From NCBI GenBank assembly GCA_003024985.2, contig PXIH01S0007062.1: a stretch of 24,272 nt of DNA. One strand, 5' to 3'. Origin of the DNA: Euperipatoides rowelli. Lineage: Eukaryota; Onychophora; Udeonychophora; Euonychophora; Peripatopsidae. The position numbers and the translations under genes were made by a program. The first letter of the stretch is position 1; the number at the start of each line of letters is the position of its first letter. Below the pieces are notes generated by a model. The model was not told where the DNA came from, did no database searches, and was given only the letters and a program-made list of their open reading frames with translations. Of this stretch, positions 19,471 through 24,272 are shown in pieces.

Positions 19471-20473
19471 ACATCACCGTTTGAAAATCATAAGAAACGT
19501 TTAAAATTGTTTTTATTTTTTATGATTTCTATCTTTTTTTTTTACAGTTGAAATTAAACAAATTCTCTTGCCATACAATGATCTAGGAATGATTATTTAT
19601 TTTTTTTAGTTTTCACACGGAACAACTTTAAATTTATATGACCATAATTTTGATATAATCTTTAACATTTAAATATAAATATGTAGCATGTTTATCATTT
19701 AACAATGTACGGTATATCTTATTTTGAATTTAGATTAATTTGTTATCCAGTATTTATGAATTTATTGTGGATTAATTATTATTAATATGCTAGTTAGTAT
19801 AACCATAATGTGGGATTTATTTACATTCTTGTATTCATATACAAATAAATATAGGCTACAAATCATTTTTTCATATATTCTATGAACAAATATATTATGG
19901 ACAAATTGATTCATTTTAACATTTTGATACTTAAGCTAAGAGTGACGAAAATTTGAAAACTATCTCATGTGTCATAGTCTCTTTGGCTAAATAATCAACT
20001 TTGTAAACCATTTGAGCAGGCAGTGAAAAAAAAATTCAAATTGCAAAGAGTTGTCACCATTTTCGTTCTCTTCTCAGGTACCGTACTTTAAAACCGCTGT
20101 AAAGAGGGAATAATTGTCTTAAAATGAAACCTTTCGTTATACACTAGACAGCACAATCTTTGACTGCTATATTTTAGGATATGACCATTATATCCAATTA
20201 AGAATACACTTAAAGATTTACTAGGTGACTGAATGTATTATCTTGTATAGTAACTAGCAACTAGCACCATCTATTGACTTATTTTGCAACTAACTTTGCA
20301 CAAATTGTATTAACTGACAATATTGTGCTATTAATTTATGCCAATTTTTTTATTGCTTTTTTTTGATAAAGCAGGATTATGATTTTCTATCTGATTCCAT
20401 CATTTTTCAATGCTAATAAATGACATTAAATAAATAATAATAATAATTAAAATGTGCTGAACTGCTCTGTGGA
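19471..20473. other. AT-rich intronic sequence
   Basis: No gene or clear repeat seen. Confidence 0.55.
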
Positions 20474-20481
20474 TTAACCCA

Positions 20482-20827
20482 CAGTGCCGGATCTAGGGGG
20501 GGGGAAGAGGGGGCAAATGCCCCGGGTACCACATCAGGGGGCAGCAAAACGGGCCTTGAAGTTAAAAAAAAAAAATACAGTATATAAGGGCTGTCATACA
20601 ACCAAAAAAAAAGCTTTTCAAATTTTTTACAATTGAGGCATAAAATGTCCATAAAGCTTAAAAAAAAAAAGCTTCTCAAATTATTTACATTTGAAGTACA
20701 AAACGTCTGTACAACTAAAAAAAAAAAAGCTAATCAAAATATTTGGTTTGGAAAAACACAGAAATTGAGGGCGTCAGAAGCCAACTTTGCCCCCCTCCCC
20801 CCAAAAAAATGTCTAGATCCACCACTG
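20482..20827. mobile_element. hAT-like MITE, 346 bp, perfect 8-bp target duplication
   Basis: The left end CAGTGCCGGATCTAGG and the reverse complement of the right end, CAGTGGTGGATCTAGA, are inverted termini. TTAACCCA flanks the element exactly on both sides (20474-20481 and 20828-20835). CAG ends and an 8-bp duplication fit hAT. After the left end come a G run and GGGGGCAAATGCCCC; before the right end comes a run of C. The middle has three 58-bp units. Two open frames that cross this element (20413-20679 minus, 20633-20887 plus) come from its repeats and are not genes. Confidence 0.9.
20578..20745 (+). repeat. 58-bp tandem repeat inside the hAT-like MITE
   Basis: GCTTTTCAAA at 20613, GCTTCTCAAA at 20671 and GCTAATCAAA at 20729 give an exact 58-bp period. 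Each is preceded by a run of 9 to 12 A and by a YTGT..ACAACY or similar block. The third unit closely matches 16061-16106. Confidence 0.85.
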
Positions 20828-20835
20828 TTAACCCA

Positions 20836-21210
20836 CTATATTTTATTAGAAGATAATCCACCACCGATTTTTAAAATTTGCATATGAGAAGGACATGCTG
20901 AAAGCTAATGCGGCTTACAGTCCAATTAGAAATTTTTAACTAAAGCGAACTTAATCAGTATGCCACTTGTATGGAACCTCACTGATAAATATTTCCTCTT
21001 TTTCTGTGCTTTGAAAACATACTGTATGTACATAAGAAAGACCGATAAATGGAGAAAAGACCAAACTGGCTGTTCAGTCTAAATCTGGAAGAGGTTGCCC
21101 CCCCCCCCCCCCACATTAAATTGTAAAATCAAAGTGTTAAATCAGAAACTGTGATGTTGTTTTATGACACACACATAAAGACTATTTAAAATTTTGTTTT
21201 ACTATCAGCT
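20836..21210. other. Intronic sequence with poly-C run
   Basis: No gene. A run of 15 C lies at 21098-21112. Confidence 0.6.
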
Positions 21211-21214
21211 TTAT

Positions 21215-21395
21215 TTTTATAAATCAACTAGCAGAAAGTTACTGGTATTGCTGGGAGTGGGGGTGGGTGATCCGCTGGGTCCTAGAGTGTAAGTATGCCA
21301 ACTTTGTTGCAGATTGTGGTCAAACAATGGTAATTTATAGAGAACATACGCACAGACATACAGACATTTAAATCTTTATAGTTATAGATATACAA
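21215..21395 (+). repeat. Interspersed repeat (retroposon-like) with ACAGACATACAGACA end
   Basis: It begins near AACTAGCAGAAAGTTACTGG and TATTGCTGGG. It then has GTGTAAGTATGCCAACTTTG and a GGTCAAACAATGG block, and ends with ACGCACAGACATACAGACA and a short AT tail. The layout is like a common class of invertebrate repeats, and its end style matches 10440-10665. The family is not determined. Confidence 0.5.
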
Positions 21396-21463
21396 CTATT
21401 TTTTGTACCATAAAATTTTTTTCAATGTATAGTTGTAATAATCCGTTTTGATTTATTTTTCAG

Positions 21464-21601
21464 GTTTTAACACAAGGTTGCTTAGTAACATCCGACAATG
21501 TGGTTAGTTTCCTTGATCAGATCAAAAGGCAGTTGGAAGAGTTTGAAAATTGTGTGGCAGAAACAGCTGCCTCGGCTTTTGACAGATCACCATTACCTAA
21601 G
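21464..21601 (+). CDS. Exon C of an unidentified split gene (partial)
   Basis: A 138-base, 46-codon segment between TTTTTCAG and GTAAAG. It reads VLTQGCLVTSDNVVSFLDQI, then KRQLEEFENC and VAETAASAFDRSPLPK. Phase is 0 at both ends. The middle has an acidic/basic amphipathic helix (FLDQIKRQLEEFENC) and the end turns Ser/Pro-rich, suggesting the junction from a folded helical region to a linker. It joins exon B in frame over an intron of 6,892 bases. This is the strongest coding signal in the window. I cannot name the protein. Confidence 0.8.
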
Positions 21602-23583
21602 GTAAAGTTATTTATTTACAGTAGTTTGGTCATATAATAATGTCTATCCATGTTTTATTAGTATAAATTATTAGATTATATACAGTATAAGTTTCAGGTT
21701 TTAATATCCTGTTTATGAATTTCTTTACAACATATTTTCATTTTAATATTTGTTGTACTTACCTCATGTTGCCTGCCAACTTGTAGATATTCTGCATTGA
21801 TTTTATTGGCTTAGAAACTTTCCAACAAAGAAGACATAATTTAACAATTGAATTTGTCAAAAATTTTTTTTTTAAATTTTCAGATTTTAAATCTAATACA
21901 TTTAATCGAACATCGACTATTATCACTAGAAATTCTTATAAATAATATACCTTATGCCAGAACTAATAGATTTAAAAAAATCACCAATTTTCTCAATGCT
22001 AAGATTTATCAATAACTGAATAAATTCAATTTATTCTTACCATTACCGTATATGTTATTTTACTTACTTATACTTGTAATCTTGTATACAATAGTTTATT
22101 TTATAATGAATATTATATTTAATTAGTTGTAAAATCTTTTGTTAAGTACATCCATATCCTTTTGGGCTAGGATTGTACTTTCCTATGCAATATATTGTAA
22201 TAAATAGTAAATAAATTAATATACAAATTTGGTCCTTATTTTATGATCTTTGGACTAGTAATATAAATCCTCTGATTTTTTAGATTTGTCCATTCCTCTC
22301 CCTCCCCGCCCCCTAAAAAAAATACTCTGAAACAATGATTTATAAGCATTTATGTTCCGGAATAAGCTCAGCTTATTCTGGGACTTAAACATAATGTGTA
22401 ACATCTGTTGTTTCTTTATTTTAAAACTGGAATTACCCTCATAGGTTAGTTAGCATTTCAAAGCGAATATTTTAAAATAATATAGAAAGTAGAAATTAAC
22501 TTTTATAATAATAATAATAATAATAATAATTAGGTCTACAAAAATGTGAAATTAATGACCAAATGATTTAGTCCATATTTATTCTTTAAACTACAATATA
22601 TTGATCACTCCTCATATCTTTATTGTGGGGAGATAAAGCTAAGATTATGGTTTCTAATATATTCTGTAATCTTTCACACTTGTACATGATTTTGTTTGTA
22701 TTATAATATATCTTCTATTGTTATTATTTATTGATAATATTTTTATTTCAATGTCATTTTTTTTTATATAAACATAATAATAATAGACTTACATATTACT
22801 CAGTTTTTTTGTAAAAGTAATTAGGTTGCCATAGAAATAAATAAGTGAAATATGATTTTGCATTTTCTGCTATATTTCTCAAGGTTGTTTCTCAAAATAA
22901 AATGAAGTGGTTAATTAAATAAATACACAAATTTTTACTGGAATTTTTATATACAAGCAAACTTAGATTTTGTTAACCCTACAATAGGTTTCTTCAAATA
23001 AGGCATGGGCTTAGAACATCCTTCTCAAAGCCCCAACTAGAATAAGCTATGCTGGGTACACTGGGGCTTTCAGTCCCTTCCTCCCTCCCTCCATTAAATA
23101 AAACAAGTTTAAGTTACTGCACTAAACAGCTGTTTTGAAATATATTTTTTTTTATTAAATCCTTTTGATGGTTTGTTAGTATACTTTTGTCAATGCTTCA
23201 GAAGTTCTTTTTTTATATAACTTAATTGGAAATTGAACTATCAGAATATAAACAATTATTTTAGCTCAACATCTCATCTGAATTTAAAAAGTTTTTTACT
23301 ATAATTTTTGATTACGGTGAAGCATGTACAGTATATCACTGTAGCCTACTGCATAGGCTGCATGAAGTGATGTGTGAAGATCAAAGATTGTAAAAAGTAG
23401 CTATCCAAGTTAACTAACTTATTAAAAATTTATTTTCAATCTTTTTTTTTTTTTGCGGATTTAATAGCAAATTTAACCATAATGGGTCTGTTTTTTTTTT
23501 TTTTGAGGATTATATAATCCATTTCTTTAAATTTTATTATTATATCCCAACTTTTTTTTTTTTTTGTTGTTTTCATTTTTCAG
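21602..23583. other. Intron 3: AT-rich, no gene
   Basis: Contains an imperfect hairpin at 22357-22382 (GAATAAGC/GCTTATTC), a TAA microsatellite at about 22505-22530, and an AAAGCCCCA/TGGGGCTTT inverted pair at 23027-23070. Three long T runs lie at about 23440-23454, 23491-23504 and 23551-23565, upstream of the microexon acceptor. Confidence 0.6.
22505..22530. repeat. (TAA)n microsatellite
   Basis: About eight to nine uninterrupted ATA/TAA triplets. Confidence 0.9.
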
Positions 23584-23613
23584 GAGCCAAAAAGAAGCTT
23601 ATCTGATAACAAT
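23584..23613 (+). CDS. Candidate 30-bp microexon of the split gene
   Basis: GAG to AAT encodes EPKRSLSDNN, ten codons. It is preceded by an exceptionally long pyrimidine tract and TTTTTCAG and followed by a consensus donor, GTAAGT. The length is divisible by three and the phase is 0, so it can be included or skipped without changing frame after ...SPLPK. The peptide is basic and Ser-containing, like a linker that could be phosphorylated. Splicing is inferred from signals only; there is no transcript evidence. Confidence 0.6.
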
Positions 23614-24146
23614 GTAAGTTCAGTGATGTTATGTGGTGTAATAAGTTGAAACCTTTCATCGTTTATTACAGTTGTGTCATGTATTTTTCATATTTATGTT
23701 AAGTGTTTATCTTTATTTTAATAGTTATTTTGAGTTGATTAACTTACAAAGAATTATAAGGTGATAAATATACTTGAAAAGAGTACGGTAGAGAAAGAAA
23801 AATAATTAGCTACTTATTGTTTTTCAGGGGGGCTAAAGATTTTTGCTTTCTGCATATGAGGCCTATTTATATTTTTCTTTTATTGCAAAATATGATGAGT
23901 ATGTACACTCAGTATATGTGACTGTGAGTATGTACACTCAGTATGTGTGACTGTGAGTATGCACACTTAGTATGTGTGGAAAAATGTTGCATTTTTGCAC
24001 AAGAATATTACAATTTAAAAAAACCCAAACATTTATATTGGTTTGAATTCTACTGCGGGCAAGCTTAGCAAAATTAGTAGAAAATCTTTGTTGTGAATAT
24101 TTTTTTAAAATAAAATATACTCAGTATTTTCTTATTTTATTTTTAG
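23614..24146. other. Intron 4 with a 29-bp tandem repeat
   Basis: A 533-base AT-rich interval bounded by GTAAGT and TTATTTTTAG. Confidence 0.5.
23894..23980 (+). repeat. 29-bp tandem repeat, about three copies
   Basis: GAGTATGTACACTCAGTATR and TGTGACTGT repeat with starts at 23897, 23926 and 23955, an exact 29-bp period. The last copy is diverged. Confidence 0.9.
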
Positions 24147-24272
24147 CTGATTAAAAGACAATTTGATGAGAAAGGATACTATAGGCCAGGAGTGTCAGCT
24201 AATTTTTACATAAGATCTACTTTGCCATTGAAAATCCATGCACAATCTACTCTTTCAAAAATTCCATGGGGG
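24147..24272 (+). CDS. Doubtful exon running off the right edge
   Basis: After the acceptor TTATTTTTAG the frame that continues EPKRSLSDNN reads LIKRQFDEKGYYRPG and stays open to the window end (42 codons). However, from 24187 the DNA (CAGGAGTGTCAGCTAA) looks like a hAT-type terminus similar to the one at 6476. The coding-like part may therefore be only the first dozen codons, or the exon may be part of the transposon, or this may not be an exon. No GT lies between 24147 and 24186, so an earlier donor is not available. Confidence 0.28.
   Translation, partial: MIKRQFDEKGYYRPGVSANFYIRSTLPLKIHAQSTLSKIPWG
24187..24272 (+). mobile_element. Possible hAT-like element start, cut by window edge
   Basis: CAGGAGTGTCAGCTAATTTT resembles the left end of the 197-bp hAT-like MITE (CAGGGGTGTCACTAA at 6476). 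The sequence continues with AAGATCTACTTTG. The other end and any target duplication lie outside the window. Confidence 0.4.

Noticed and set aside
20413-20887. Open frames on both strands
   Set aside because: Both come from the 58-bp repeats and the termini of the hAT-like MITE.

Overview
The window looks like a piece of an invertebrate animal genome. It is very AT-rich and intron-dominated, has no bacterial-style gene packing, and is full of eukaryotic transposon debris (non-LTR retrotransposon fossils, hAT-like, TTAA-type and Helitron-like non-autonomous elements, palindromic MITEs, minisatellites). Two assembly gaps are present (47 N and 2 N). I cannot name the species or phylum from sequence alone. 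No tRNA, rRNA or CRISPR array is visible, and I see no intact long ORF.

The only host coding signal is a set of small plus-strand exons that fit together as one gene: 7075-7152, 14479-14571, 21464-21601, a 30-bp microexon at 23584-23613, and a doubtful one starting at 24147. The first four are an exact multiple of three, lie between AG and GT, and join without a frameshift. The partial protein (103 residues from the three larger exons plus 10 from the microexon) has a hydrophobic, helical look followed by an acidic, amphipathic helix. I do not recognise the family. Nearly everything else from the first exon onward is intron of this gene (about 7.3, 6.9, 2.0 and 0.5 kb).

Layout: 1-230 is a 97-bp tandem repeat with a nested hairpin in each unit; 1607-1842 is a purine-strand tract; 1965-4825 is a decayed minus-strand LINE with endonuclease and reverse transcriptase motifs, split by about 0.7 kb of unrelated DNA carrying a TATA-type promoter; 4901-5550 is a TTAA-flanked inverted-repeat element; 6060-6290 is a degenerate 29-30 bp minisatellite; 6476-6672 is a hAT-like MITE with 8-bp target duplications. 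Intron 1 holds a perfect 17-bp hairpin (7313-7352), an unusual foldback element made of six alternately oriented copies of one motif (7518-8068), a gap, a Helitron-like element with a 129-bp minisatellite (11914-12393), and a LINE C-terminal fossil (13380-13880).

Intron 2 holds a perfect 50-bp duplication, a truncated hAT-like end (15990), a 203-bp near-perfect palindromic MITE (16359-16561), an identical half copy broken by an NN gap (19013-19097), and a 346-bp hAT-like MITE with perfect 8-bp target duplications (20482-20827) whose internal 58-bp repeat is shared with the otherwise different element at 15990. A hAT-like terminus also appears to begin at 24187, inside the last candidate exon. 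The most interesting material is repeat architecture rather than a gene system.
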